DNA of 64,000 nucleotides from assembly GCA_002435715.1 (NCBI GenBank), contig DISD01000002.1:1-64000 (forward strand), written 5' to 3'. Positions 24,961 through 34,076 of the stretch are shown here, in pieces (position 1 is the stretch's first letter; every line of letters begins with the position of its first letter). This DNA comes from Rhodospirillaceae bacterium UBA6219 (GTDB lineage Bacteria > Pseudomonadota > Alphaproteobacteria > Rhodospirillales > Magnetospirillaceae). The notes beneath the pieces were generated by a model, which saw only the letters and a list, made by a program, of their open reading frames with translations, did no database searches and had not been told where the DNA came from. Made by a program: the position numbers and the translations under genes.

Positions 24961-27880
24961 CATGTCTCGCCACACAACAGACTGACATTGCCGCCCAGGG
25001 CGGCGGTGTTGACGGTCAAGGTTGTTTCCGTGGCGTAACGAAGAAGGGTATGAGGCCCTCCGGTTTTCGGCCCGGTCCCGGATAATCCCAGTCCACCGAA
25101 CGGCTGGCACCCAACCATTGCGCCTGTCATCCCACGGTTGACATAGATATTGCCAATTCTGGCCTGCGTGGCGATTTGTTCCGCCAGCGTTTCAATGCGG
25201 GTGTGCAGCCCCAGGGTCAAGCCATGGCCATTATCGGCCAACCATTTCATCACCAGCGGAAATTGATCGCGACGCCAACGTCGGACCTGCAGCACCGGGC
25301 CAAAGATTTCCTGGCTGGGAAGGTGATCCCAGGTCACCTCATAACCGACGGGGGCCATGAAATGGCCGGTTTCCGGAGCTTTGCCCCGAAACAACAAGCG
25401 CGCATGGCCGGACAATTGGTTTTCCGCCAGTCGCAAGCGTTCCAGGGCGGCAGAATCGATGATCGGTCCGATATCGGTGGCGGGATCACGGGGATCCCCC
25501 AGGTGCAATTGCTCGACCATGCCGGCCACCATCTCCAGGATCTTGTCGGCGACCTCGTCTTGGACGAACAACAGGCGCAGGGCCGAACATCTTTGCCCGG
25601 CCGAATAAAAGGCGGAAGTAACGATGTCGGCCGCCACCTGCTCGGGTAAGGCGGTGGAATCGACGATCATGGCGTTGACGCCACCAGTTTCGGCGATCAA
25701 CGGCACGATGGGACCGGATTTGGCGGCCAGGATGGAATTGATCTGTCGGGCCGTGGCATGCGAACCGGTAAACGCCACCCCGGAAATGGCCGGATGCGCC
25801 ACCAAAGCCGCGCCGATCTCGGCCCCCCCACCACCCATCCGGCCACTGAACGCGGCACCCCCACTCCATACAGCAATGCCATGGCGGCTTGGGCCATCAG
25901 CGGGGTTTGCGGGGCCGGTTTGGCCACCACGCAATTGCCCGCCGCCAGGGCTGCCGCCACCTGCCCCAGGAAGATGGATAGAGGGAAATTCCAGGGCGAC
26001 AGGCAGACGAAAACGCCGCGCCCTTGCAGCCGCAGACGATTTTCCTCACCGCTGACCGCCGGCAAGCTGGTCGAACGGTCGAACAACCGGCGGGCCTCGG
26101 CGGCATAATATCGCAGAAAATCAACGGCCTCGCGGATTTCCCCCCAGGCATCGGACCAGGTCTTGCCGGCTTCTTCCTGGGCCAATTTCAAGAACAGCTC
26201 GGGCTTTTGCTCCAACTGGTCGGCGGCTTTGTCCAAAAGCGCCGCGCGGTCCTGGGCCGGGCGGCCATTCCAAGCGGGAAAGCTGTCAACCGCATCATTG
26301 ACAAGGCTGTCGACATCCCCCTGCCCCGCTTCCAGTTCAGGACAGGAAAGGTCGGTAAGGGCTTGGCAAAACGACGATAATGTTTCGCCATCGGAAAGAT
26401 CAGGCCCCTGCGCCAAGCTCCAGTGGGGGTGAAAAATCCTTGGCGGGGAGCGCAAGGGCTTTTCGTCAACCACGTTATTGACAAGGTCTTCGGCAGCAAT
26501 GCGTTGATCGGCCAAGGCATGAATGAACGAGGTATTGGCACCGTTTTCCAACAAGCGGCGAACCAAATAGGGCAAAAGTTCACGGGTTCGCCCCACCGGG
26601 GCATAGACCCGACACGGACAGGTGCGGGAAACAGCGGCATAGACAGCGCTTCCCATGCCGTGCAGCCGCTGGAATTCCCAATCCTGGCGCCCGTCCGCCC
26701 ATTGGATCACCGCCGCCATCGAAGTGGCGTTGTGGGTGGCGAAAGCCGGCCTGATCAAGCCGGGCCAGTCCAACAAACGCTGCACACAGCACAGATAGGA
26801 CAGATCGGTGGCGCCTTTGGTGGTGAACACCGGATAGCTGGCGTGACCGCGTTCCTGGGCCCGTTTGATCTCGCCATCCCAATAGGCCCCCTTGACCAGA
26901 CGCACCACCAACGGGGTGTCGAAGGCTTTCGCCGCCGCCGCCGCCCAATCGACGACACCGACAGCCCGTTTCTGATAGGCCTGAACCGCCAAACCCAAAC
27001 CCTGCCAGCCCTGGAAACCACCTTGCGCCAGCAGTGCTTCGATCACGTCCAACGACAATTCCAGCCTTTCGGCTTCCTCGGCATCGATTGTCAACCCAAC
27101 ATTGACATCGGCGGCGGCACGACACAAAGCGGTCAGTCGCGGTACCAATTCGGCCAAAACCCATTCCCGTTGCAGGGGGGTATAACGCGGATGCAACGCC
27201 GACAGTTTGACCGAAATCCCCGGCCCCGCCACCGCCCCCCGACCCGCCGCATGGCGCCCCACCTGGGTGATGGCGTCCAGATAGGATTGGTAATAGGACT
27301 CGGCCTGATCTGCGGTCCGGGCTTCTTCGCCCAACATGTCGAAGGAATGACGATAATGGGCCAAATCGGATCGGCAAGAACGATCCAAGGCCTGTTCCAT
27401 GGTCTCGCCCATGACGAAGATGTCGCCCAGATATCGCACCGCATGATCCAGCACGGCCCGCAGCGGCGCCTGCGCCAACGAGGCCCCATGCATGCGCCCG
27501 GCCAGCGTCAATGCCATGGTTGACAGATTGACCAGACGCGACGGCGAATGGCCGCGATGCTGTTCCCAATGGCCTTGGTCCAGTTTGGCGGCGATGAAGG
27601 CATCCTTGGTGGCGGCGTCGGGGATGCGCGGCAAGGCTTCGGCCAGGGCCATCAGGGCGCGGCCGTCGGCGCTGGACAGGCCGTATTCCAACAAGAAGGC
27701 TTCGACCGGACCAGGCCCCTGCCGACGGGCCTGGGCGATCAGATCAAGGGCACGATCCTTGATGGCCTGGCGCTGTTTGCGCGGCCAGTCGCCGGCGCGG
27801 CGCAGCCTTTCCAGGCATTCCCCCTCGTCCATGTGACGCAGCACGCGGATATGGGTTCGGGCTTCCCTGAGATCGGGCAT
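24960..27880 (-). pseudogene. putA: Bifunctional proline dehydrogenase / P5C dehydrogenase, frameshifted
   Basis: The reading frame encodes a short-type PutA of about 973 residues (no N-terminal ribbon-helix-helix). The PRODH barrel spans about 20-430 (VSVKLSALHPRY and VRLVKGAYWDGEIKRA-like blocks). The ALDH domain follows, with SPWNFPLSIFLGQ, the catalytic Glu in LIAETGGVNAM and catalytic Cys in YSAGQRCSALRLL. The frame breaks at a run of seven G (plus C run 25823-25829). One more G would restore VVGGGAEIGAALVAHP, the expected continuation. As written, the upstream part ends about 40 codons later. It may be a real null allele, a slippage site or a sequencing error. The ATG at 27880 follows AAGGGGA. 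Confidence 0.85.
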
Positions 27881-27948
27881 GGAAAATCCCCTTGGCAACG
27901 GTTTCCCGTCTTTTCCATGTGTGGATTCCCCCTAGCCCAGACAAGGGA

Positions 27949-28773
27949 TTACAAACGCCCCCGCAAAGACGCCCAGGCCAGACGAACCGGCATGGGGCGC
28001 GGCCGGAACGACCGCGAATCGAAGACGTCGCCCCCCAAGGCTTTGATGCGGTTCAAATAGGCCCCGGCCGAAACCGCCGGCAACAAAGCGGGCAAAACCG
28101 CCCTGGCGACCCGGACCCGTCGGGCCTGATTCAAGCGGTGGCGGGTTTCTTCGGCCAAAATTTTGACCACGCCGACCAAGCGGGCTTTGTCGGCTTGCGC
28201 CGCCAGCACCGTTTCGGCGTCCAGCCCGGCATCGAGCAAGGCGTCGCGGGGCAAAGCCAGCCAGTTTTGCGCCACGTGGAAAGGCAGCGAACGCAACAAC
28301 CCGGTCAAGGCCCAGCACGCCCCCAATTCCTCGGCGGCGGCGCTTTCCTGGCCCAGGATTCGGCACGCCAGACCCGCCAAGGCCCCGGCGCTGTCGCGCC
28401 CGTATTCAAGCCAGGATTGGCGGTCGGCGAACGGGATGGCATCCAAATCCTTGCCGCGCGCCTCGATGACGCGCTGGAATTCTGTCAATGGCAGTTGACG
28501 GTCGCGGATCAAACACAGCAAAGGCCCGGCCACCGGATGGCGCGAGGCCTCGCCTTCGCGGGTCCCTTCGATGACGTCGCGCCACCATTGCAGACGGATC
28601 ATCCCGGCCAGCGGTTCGCGGACTTGCGGACGGATCCGCGACAGTTCCAGGTTGAAGGCATAAAGCACCCATAACGACGAACGCGATTCGGGCGGCGCGA
28701 ACATCGAGCCGACATAGCGGTCATGATCGTCGCGGCGTAACTTTTCGCCCAAGGCGGCAAGCTGGTCACTCAA
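27949..28773 (-). CDS. Squalene/phytoene synthase-like protein, NDUFAF6 type
   Basis: 274 residues from a TTG at 28773 placed after AGGAAAA; longer readings cross the hpnC gene on the other strand. The fold matches trans-isoprenyl synthases. However, the first Asp-rich motif (DDxxD in HpnC/HpnD) is replaced by LYAFNLELSRIRP, and the second by LLRSLPFHVAQNWLALPRD, so metal-diphosphate chemistry is not expected. This is the signature of the alphaproteobacterial relatives of mitochondrial NDUFAF6, a complex I assembly factor. It is divergent from hpnC with a short shared promoter region. Confidence 0.8.
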   Translation of the reverse strand: MSDQLAALGEKLRRDDHDRYVGSMFAPPESRSSLWVLYAFNLELSRIRPQVREPLAGMIRLQWWRDVIEGTREGEASRHPVAGPLLCLIRDRQLPLTEFQRVIEARGKDLDAIPFADRQSWLEYGRDSAGALAGLACRILGQESAAAEELGACWALTGLLRSLPFHVAQNWLALPRDALLDAGLDAETVLAAQADKARLVGVVKILAEETRHRLNQARRVRVARAVLPALLPAVSAGAYLNRIKALGGDVFDSRSFRPRPMPVRLAWASLRGRL

Positions 28774-28810
28774 AGCGGAATTTTCCTGGTGGGGTGGGCC
28801 CGGCCCCCTA

Positions 28811-28816
28811 TATAAT
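28811..28816 (+). promoter_or_regulatory. hpnCDE -10 element
   Basis: A consensus TATAAT lies about 25 bp upstream of the first in-frame ATGs of hpnC. No convincing -35 hexamer is visible in the GC-rich sequence before it. Confidence 0.45.
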
Positions 28817-28848
28817 CCTTGTCCGCAGCAACACCAATGGGGATGGCC

Positions 28849-29694
28849 ATGGCCCGCGCCGCCGCCGCTTCCCTGCCCGCCCCCAGCAAAGGTGCGGCAG
28901 ACGAGAACTTTCCGGTCGCCTCGTTGCTGCTGTCCCGGCACAAGCGGCCGGCGGTGATGGCGTTTTACCGCTTCGCCCGCCAAGCCGACGACGTGGCCGA
29001 CGATCCCGATCTGGAACGTGAACGCAAGATCGCTCAACTGGATGCCCTGGAACGCGGCTTGGCCGGTCTGTCGGGGGACCCGGCGGCCCTGGCCCTGCAC
29101 GAAGCCCTGGGCGGCAATTCCCGCCTGCTGGCCCATGCCGCCACCCTGTTGCAGGCGTTTCGCCGCGACGTGATGTGCGACACCTGCCATTCCTGGGCCG
29201 ATCTGATGGCCTATTGCGCCTGTTCCGCCGCACCGGTGGGGCGTTTCCTGCTGGATTTGCATGGCGAGGACCAGAACCTGCATTCCATGGCCGACGCTTT
29301 GTGCGAGGCTTTGCAGATCCTCAATCATCTGCAGGATTGCGGTGACGATTATACCCGGCTGGGTCGGGTCTATCTGCCGGCCGACTGGATGATGGCGGTC
29401 GGCTTAGCGCCTGGGGATTTGGCGGCCTGCGACGGTGGTGCCCCGCTTCGCCACGTCCTGGATTTGATGCTGGACCGGGTGGACATGATGCTGGATCACG
29501 CCAGTTTGTTGCCCAACCACCTGCAAGACCGCCGCCTCGCCATGGAAACCGCTGTCATCGTCGATATCGGCCGCCGATTGGCGGTGCTGCTGCGCAACCG
29601 CGATCCGCTGAACTCTCGGGTGGCGTTGTCGCCGCTGGCCTATGGCGCCGCCTTCGTCAGCGGCATTTTACGGGGAATGCGACCCCAGGCATGA
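28849..29694 (+). CDS. hpnC: Squalene synthase component HpnC
   Basis: 281 residues from the ATG at 28849 (ATGs at 28837 and 28843 are alternatives). Both Asp-rich motifs are intact: FYRFARQADDVADDPD near residue 45 and LNHLQDCGDDYTRLGRVYLP near residue 155. In the HpnCDE route HpnC converts presqualene diphosphate to hydroxysqualene. The stop overlaps the hpnD start (ATGA). Confidence 0.93.
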   Translation: MARAAAASLPAPSKGAADENFPVASLLLSRHKRPAVMAFYRFARQADDVADDPDLERERKIAQLDALERGLAGLSGDPAALALHEALGGNSRLLAHAATLLQAFRRDVMCDTCHSWADLMAYCACSAAPVGRFLLDLHGEDQNLHSMADALCEALQILNHLQDCGDDYTRLGRVYLPADWMMAVGLAPGDLAACDGGAPLRHVLDLMLDRVDMMLDHASLLPNHLQDRRLAMETAVIVDIGRRLAVLLRNRDPLNSRVALSPLAYGAAFVSGILRGMRPQA

Positions 29695-30497
29695 GCTCGC
29701 GCGCCTCATCCTTCTATTGGCCCATGCGCTTGCTGCCCCGGGCCAAGCGCCAATCCATGTTCGCCCTTTACGGGTTTTGCCGGGCGCTGGACGACATCGC
29801 CGACGGCCCCGATTCGACGCCGTTGCGTCTGGCCAAGCTGACCACCATTCGCGCCGCGTTGCAAAGCTGGCGCCAGACCGGCATCGCCCTGCATCCGACG
29901 GTCGCCGCCATCGTTCCGGCGATCAAAGCCCACAACCTGCCGGTGGACGAATTGTTCCTGCTGGTGGACGGCATGGAAAGTGATGTCAACACCCCATTGA
30001 CAGCCCCCAGTGACGAGGAATTGCGCCTTTATTGTCGTCAAGTGGCGGGAACGGTGGGGGTGATGGCCACCCGTATCATGGGCCGCGACGACGCCGATCC
30101 CTTTGCCGTGGCCCTGGCCGAGGCGCTGCAATTGACCAACATCTTACGCGATGTGGCGGAAGATGCCCGCCGGGGGCGTTTATATCTGCCGCGCGCCTGC
30201 CTGCAAGATGCCGGCATCTTCCCCCCCCTGACGCCCTTGGCGGTTCTGACCCATCCCGGGGTGGAGCAGGCCTGTCGGCTGACCGCGCAGCGGGCGGCGC
30301 AAGGCTTCGCCCAAGCCCGCGACGAATTGACCAAGATCGGGCGGCGCCAATTGTGGCCTGCCCTGGCGATGATGGCCATCTACGACGATCTGCTGAAGAC
30401 GCTGGTCCGCCGCGACCGCTGGACCGAGCCGGCGCCACGTCTGGGGCAAGGACGCAAATTGCTGCTGGCCTTGCTCGCCCTGGCCAAGGCGGTATGA
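29691..30497 (+). CDS. hpnD: Presqualene diphosphate synthase HpnD
   Basis: 268 residues with both catalytic Asp motifs, LYGFCRALDDIADGPD and LTNILRDVAEDARRGRLYLP. HpnD condenses two farnesyl diphosphates into presqualene diphosphate. It begins inside the hpnC stop and its stop overlaps the hpnE start, so the three enzymes are translationally coupled. Confidence 0.94.
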   Translation: MSSRASSFYWPMRLLPRAKRQSMFALYGFCRALDDIADGPDSTPLRLAKLTTIRAALQSWRQTGIALHPTVAAIVPAIKAHNLPVDELFLLVDGMESDVNTPLTAPSDEELRLYCRQVAGTVGVMATRIMGRDDADPFAVALAEALQLTNILRDVAEDARRGRLYLPRACLQDAGIFPPLTPLAVLTHPGVEQACRLTAQRAAQGFAQARDELTKIGRRQLWPALAMMAIYDDLLKTLVRRDRWTEPAPRLGQGRKLLLALLALAKAV

Positions 30498-31657
30498 AAC
30501 CCAGGTTGCATGTCATCGGTGCCGGATTGGCCGGGCTGGCCGCCGCCTGGGCGGCCTGCCGGGCCGGCACCCAGGTGGTGTTGTACGAATCCACCGGCCA
30601 GGCGGGCGGCCGCTGCCGGTCCTTCACCGATCCATTGTTGAACCGGATGATCGACAATGGCAGTCATTTGGTCTTGGGAATCAACACATCGGTACTGAAG
30701 CTGGGGCAATCGGTGGGCGCCACCTTGTCCCCCTTGCCGCCTGCACTGGATTTCCTGGATATGGCGGATGGACGACGCTGGCGGGTCGGCCCCTTCAACC
30801 TGCCGGTGGGCTGGGGCGAAATACTGGCCGCCTTGATGCCCCATGGCGACAAAAGCGTCGCCCAAACCCTGGGCCAGACCAAAGGTTTCCGCCATTTCTG
30901 GAACCCCTTGTGTTTGGCCGTGTTGAACACCCGGGCCGAACAGGCATCGGCGACAGTGATGGCCCGCGTCCTGCGGGCCCTGTTGAAGGCCGGACCCGCC
31001 GGATTTCAGGGCTACGCCTTCCCCAAAGGCCTTTCGGCCGATCTGGTAGAGCCCATCTTGAACCAGCTGCGTCGAAACGGCGCCTTGATTCGCTTTCACC
31101 ATCGCCTGACCGCCATCAGTCAACACAGGCTGACATTCGGTCAGTGCATTGAAAATATTGAAGATGGTGACAAAGTTGTGCTGGCCCTGCCCCCTTGGAT
31201 AATCGATTCCGTGTTGGCCAGCGGATATTGTTTACCAACCGAAACCATCGCCAATTTGCATTTTCTGTTGCCTTTGCCAGTGTCGCTGCCCGGTCCCTTG
31301 GGGCTGGTGGGGGCGCGATCCCACTGGCTGTTCGTGCGGGGCGACATCGCTTCGGTAACCATTTCCGCCGCCGCCTTGCCCATCGACGCCGCCGAAATCT
31401 GGGGGGAAATCGCCCCGGTTCTGGCCTGTCCCAGCGCTTTGCCGCCGCATCGGGTCATCGTGGAAAAGCGGGCGACATTACGCCACGACGCCCAAAGCCT
31501 GACCCGGCGGCCCGGACCAACCACTCCTCTTCCTGGGGTGTTCCTGGCCGGCGACTGGCTGGCCTCGCCCTGGCCCTGTACCTTGGAATCCGCCGTTTCT
31601 TCCGGCCTGACCGCCGCCCGTCTGGCCTTGGGGCGAGACGATCTCCGATTCTCGTGA
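30494..31657 (+). CDS. hpnE: Squalene-associated FAD oxidoreductase HpnE
   Basis: 387 residues. The N-terminal FAD-binding GxGxxG is in LHVIGAGLAGLAAAWAACRAG, followed by GGRCRSF. The C-terminal flavin segment is GVFLAGDWLASPWPCTLESA. HpnE reduces hydroxysqualene to squalene, the substrate for hopanoid cyclisation. No squalene-hopene cyclase gene is present in the window, so the pathway must finish elsewhere. Confidence 0.93.
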   Translation: MKPRLHVIGAGLAGLAAAWAACRAGTQVVLYESTGQAGGRCRSFTDPLLNRMIDNGSHLVLGINTSVLKLGQSVGATLSPLPPALDFLDMADGRRWRVGPFNLPVGWGEILAALMPHGDKSVAQTLGQTKGFRHFWNPLCLAVLNTRAEQASATVMARVLRALLKAGPAGFQGYAFPKGLSADLVEPILNQLRRNGALIRFHHRLTAISQHRLTFGQCIENIEDGDKVVLALPPWIIDSVLASGYCLPTETIANLHFLLPLPVSLPGPLGLVGARSHWLFVRGDIASVTISAAALPIDAAEIWGEIAPVLACPSALPPHRVIVEKRATLRHDAQSLTRRPGPTTPLPGVFLAGDWLASPWPCTLESAVSSGLTAARLALGRDDLRFS

Positions 31658-31758
31658 TAGGATTTTGCCACTTCACATTCAGGCTTCACTTACCTATGTT
31701 GTGGCCAGGTTTAGACATTTTCCAAACTGCTCAACTTCCCCAAACATAAGAGGCAAAA

Positions 31759-32355
31759 ATGGCTTTCGAGCTTCCCGCGCTTCCCTATGAAAAGACCGCT
31801 CTGGAACCGTTCATCTCGGCTCAGACGCTGGACTTCCACCATGGCAAGCACCACAACGCCTATGTCACCAACCTGAACAACCTGGTCAAGGACACCGATC
31901 TGGCGTCCAAGTCCCTGGAAGAGATCATCATGGTCGCCGCCAAGGACCTGCCGGCCAAGCAGGGCGTGTTCAACAACGCAGCGCAGGTGTGGAACCACAC
32001 CTTCTTCTGGAACTGCATGAAGCAAGGTGGCGGCGGCAAGCCCACCGGCGCCGTGCTGGCCAAGATCGAAGCCGCTTTCGGTTCCTATGAAAAGTTCGCC
32101 GAAGACTTCAAGAACGCCGCTGTCACCCAGTTCGGTTCCGGCTGGGCCTGGCTGGTGGAAGAAAACGGCGCGCTGAAGATCACCAAGACCGCCAACGCCG
32201 ACCTGCCCATGGCCCATGGCCAAAAGGCCCTGCTGACCGTCGACGTCTGGGAACACGCTTATTACCTGGATTACCAGAACCGTCGTCCCGATTTCGTCCA
32301 GACCTTCCTGGACAAGCTGGTCAACTGGGATTTCGTGGCCCAGAACCTGGGCTAA
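31759..32355 (+). CDS. sodB: Iron superoxide dismutase
   Basis: 198 residues, cytosolic (no signal). Metal ligands are H27 (LDFHHGKHH), H80 (QVWNHTFFW), and the Asp and His of TVDVWEHAYYLDY. Gln76 in NNAAQVWNH together with the FFWNCMKQGGGG context marks the Fe rather than the Mn type. It converts superoxide to peroxide and oxygen. It has its own ribosome site (AGAGGC) and terminator, so it is monocistronic. Confidence 0.96.
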   Translation: MAFELPALPYEKTALEPFISAQTLDFHHGKHHNAYVTNLNNLVKDTDLASKSLEEIIMVAAKDLPAKQGVFNNAAQVWNHTFFWNCMKQGGGGKPTGAVLAKIEAAFGSYEKFAEDFKNAAVTQFGSGWAWLVEENGALKITKTANADLPMAHGQKALLTVDVWEHAYYLDYQNRRPDFVQTFLDKLVNWDFVAQNLG

Positions 32356-32379
32356 ACCGAAAGTTCGGTTCCGAAGCGA

Positions 32380-32409
32380 AACGGCCCTTCCCTTTCGGGA
32401 GGGGCCGTT
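32380..32409 (+). terminator. sodB terminator-like hairpin
   Basis: The stem AACGGCCC...GGGCCGTT with an inner CCC/GGG extension lies 25 nt after the sodB stop. A smaller perfect hairpin (AACCGAA / TTCGGTT, 32355-32370) overlaps the stop codon. Confidence 0.7.
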
Positions 32410-32478
32410 CCATATTTCCGCCATGATCCGTGGCGAATATCGCGGATCGCACTTTCTTTTCCCAAGGGGACACGCACC

Positions 32479-33006
32479 ATGCGTCGCATCGTCGTTTCTT
32501 TCACCGCCCTGACCGCCCTGATGGCGGTTGCCGCCTGTTCGGACCAGGCGCAGCAGACCGGCGGCGCCACCGGCGCCGGCTATAATTCCGGTGCCACCGC
32601 TCCTCAGCGCCCCACCGGCGGCGTGATGAGCGAAGCCGAGCGTCTGGCCCAGATGCAGCGCGAATTCCAGACTTCGGTCGGCGACCGTGTCTACTTCGCC
32701 ACCGACAGCCAGTCGCTGTCGGCCGACGCCAAGGCCACCCTGGACCGCCAGACCGCCTTCCTGCGTCGCTATCCCACCGTCATGCTGCGCATCGAAGGCC
32801 ATGCCGACGAACGCGGCACCCGCGAATACAACCTGGCCCTGGGCGACCGTCGTGCCCAATCGGCCAAGGAATATCTGATGGCTCAGGGCATCCAGGGCAG
32901 CCGCCTGTCGACCTCGACCTATGGCAAGGAACGCCCGGAAGCCAACGGCTCGAACGAGCAGGCCTGGGCGCAGAACCGCCGCGCCGTCAGCGTCATCGCC
33001 CAGTAA
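32479..33006 (+). CDS. pal: Peptidoglycan-associated lipoprotein
   Basis: 175 residues. The lipoprotein signal ends in the lipobox VAAC (Cys at about residue 21), followed by a Gly/Gln/Thr-rich linker. The C-terminal OmpA-like domain (about 65-175) has VYFATDSQSLSADAKATLDR and the DAP-binding block IEGHADERGTREYNLALGDRR. Pal tethers the outer membrane to peptidoglycan. It is normally the last gene of tolQRAB-pal; here no tol gene is adjacent. Confidence 0.95.
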   Translation: MRRIVVSFTALTALMAVAACSDQAQQTGGATGAGYNSGATAPQRPTGGVMSEAERLAQMQREFQTSVGDRVYFATDSQSLSADAKATLDRQTAFLRRYPTVMLRIEGHADERGTREYNLALGDRRAQSAKEYLMAQGIQGSRLSTSTYGKERPEANGSNEQAWAQNRRAVSVIAQ

Positions 33007-33020
33007 GGCGTCGCGCCAAG

Positions 33021-33053
33021 AAAAAGCCCGGAACCATCGGTTCCGGGCTTTTT
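33021..33053. terminator. Bidirectional terminator after pal
   Basis: A 15-bp perfect stem AAAAAGCCCGGAACC / GGTTCCGGGCTTTTT around ATC, with A and T runs on either side. It serves both pal (plus) and the convergent sulfur transporter operon (minus). Confidence 0.92.
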
Positions 33054-33058
33054 TCGTT

Positions 33059-33502
33059 TCAGCCTTTGACGGCCTTGGCGGGAAGCCAAGAATTCCTTTC
33101 CAGCAAGCGCCAACAAAGGATGCCGGCCCCCATGGCCAGGCAGAACCAAAGCGCGGTCCCCAGACCGGCCGCCCCGGCCAGCAGCGCCGGCCCCGGGCAA
33201 TAGCCGACCAGCCCCCAACCGATGCCGAACAAGGACGCCCCCACGAACAGCCGCGCATCCACATCGTGACGTTGGGGAATTTGATAATGGACAGCACAAA
33301 GCGGCCCCGAACGGCGCAGGCACCATTGGTAGCCCAAGAAGGTCACCGTCAGACCGCCACCCATGACGAAGGCCAAGGTGGGGTCCCAAATGCCGAACAG
33401 GTCCAGAAATCCCAGAACCCGGGCAGAATCGGCCATGCCCGACACCAGCAAGCCGCAGCCGAACAACAGACCGGCGGCGAAGGCGCTGATTTGACGCGTC
33501 AT
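33059..33502 (-). CDS. YeeE/YedE-type transporter subunit (DUF6691)
   Basis: 147 residues with four hydrophobic helices. The motif GLVGYCPGPALLAGAAGLG is the Cys-containing loop of the half-size YeeE/YedE partner protein. Such pairs transport thiosulfate or other sulfur species. The start ATG overlaps the stop of the upstream partner (TGATG), so the two halves are made together. Confidence 0.9.
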   Translation of the reverse strand: MTRQISAFAAGLLFGCGLLVSGMADSARVLGFLDLFGIWDPTLAFVMGGGLTVTFLGYQWCLRRSGPLCAVHYQIPQRHDVDARLFVGASLFGIGWGLVGYCPGPALLAGAAGLGTALWFCLAMGAGILCWRLLERNSWLPAKAVKG

Positions 33503-33933
33503 CACACTCCCCCCAGCACATGACGGATGACGAAGACGGTCACCCCGGCCACCGCCATGAAGGTGGCGACGGCCGCCAGCGAACGCGGTGACAACCGGGC
33601 CAAACCGCAAATGCCGTGACCCGAGGTGCAGCCATTGGCCATGCGGCTACCAAAGCCGACCAGGAAACCGGCCACCAGCACCATGCCCAAGCCCATTTGG
33701 GCCGGGACCGGAAACAGCCCCAAAGCCGAGGCGATCACCGCCGGAACCGCCATGCCGGCCAGAAAGGCCAGGCGCCACGCCGTATCGGTGGAACGCGGTT
33801 CCTGGGCCAGACCGCCAACGATGCCGGCGATCCCCATGATCCGGCCATTGGCCAGCATCAACAAAACGGCAGCGGCGCCGATCAGGGCACCGCCGGCCAA
33901 CCCCATCAAGGGTGAAAATTCAGCAACGCTCAT
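33502..33933 (-). CDS. YeeE/YedE sulfur transporter half
   Basis: 143 residues with four hydrophobic helices and the family-defining motif GSRMANGCTSGHGICGLARLS, whose cysteines relay the sulfur substrate. Together with the next gene it makes a split YeeE (TsuA-like) channel. These pairs are usually controlled by sulfide-responsive ArsR repressors; none is seen here. Confidence 0.92.
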   Translation of the reverse strand: MSVAEFSPLMGLAGGALIGAAAVLLMLANGRIMGIAGIVGGLAQEPRSTDTAWRLAFLAGMAVPAVIASALGLFPVPAQMGLGMVLVAGFLVGFGSRMANGCTSGHGICGLARLSPRSLAAVATFMAVAGVTVFVIRHVLGGV

Positions 33934-33969
33934 CTTTGCTTACCGCAGATGCGAGAACAACAGCGGGGA

Positions 33970-33998
33970 CTAATTTAGCATCCGCAGCAAATCGTCAA
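33970..33998 (-). promoter_or_regulatory. Promoter of the YeeE pair
   Basis: Minus-strand -35 TTGACG (33993-33998) and -10 AATTAG (33970-33975) with a 17-bp spacer. The -10 is embedded in the 9-bp palindrome CTAAATTAG, suggesting repressor access. Confidence 0.45.
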
Positions 33999-34076
33999 GG
34001 AAAGATCGCAGCAGGCTTGAAACTCGGGCCGCAAAAAGCTACTTCCACGGCCATCATCACACAAAGGAACCCCGTC

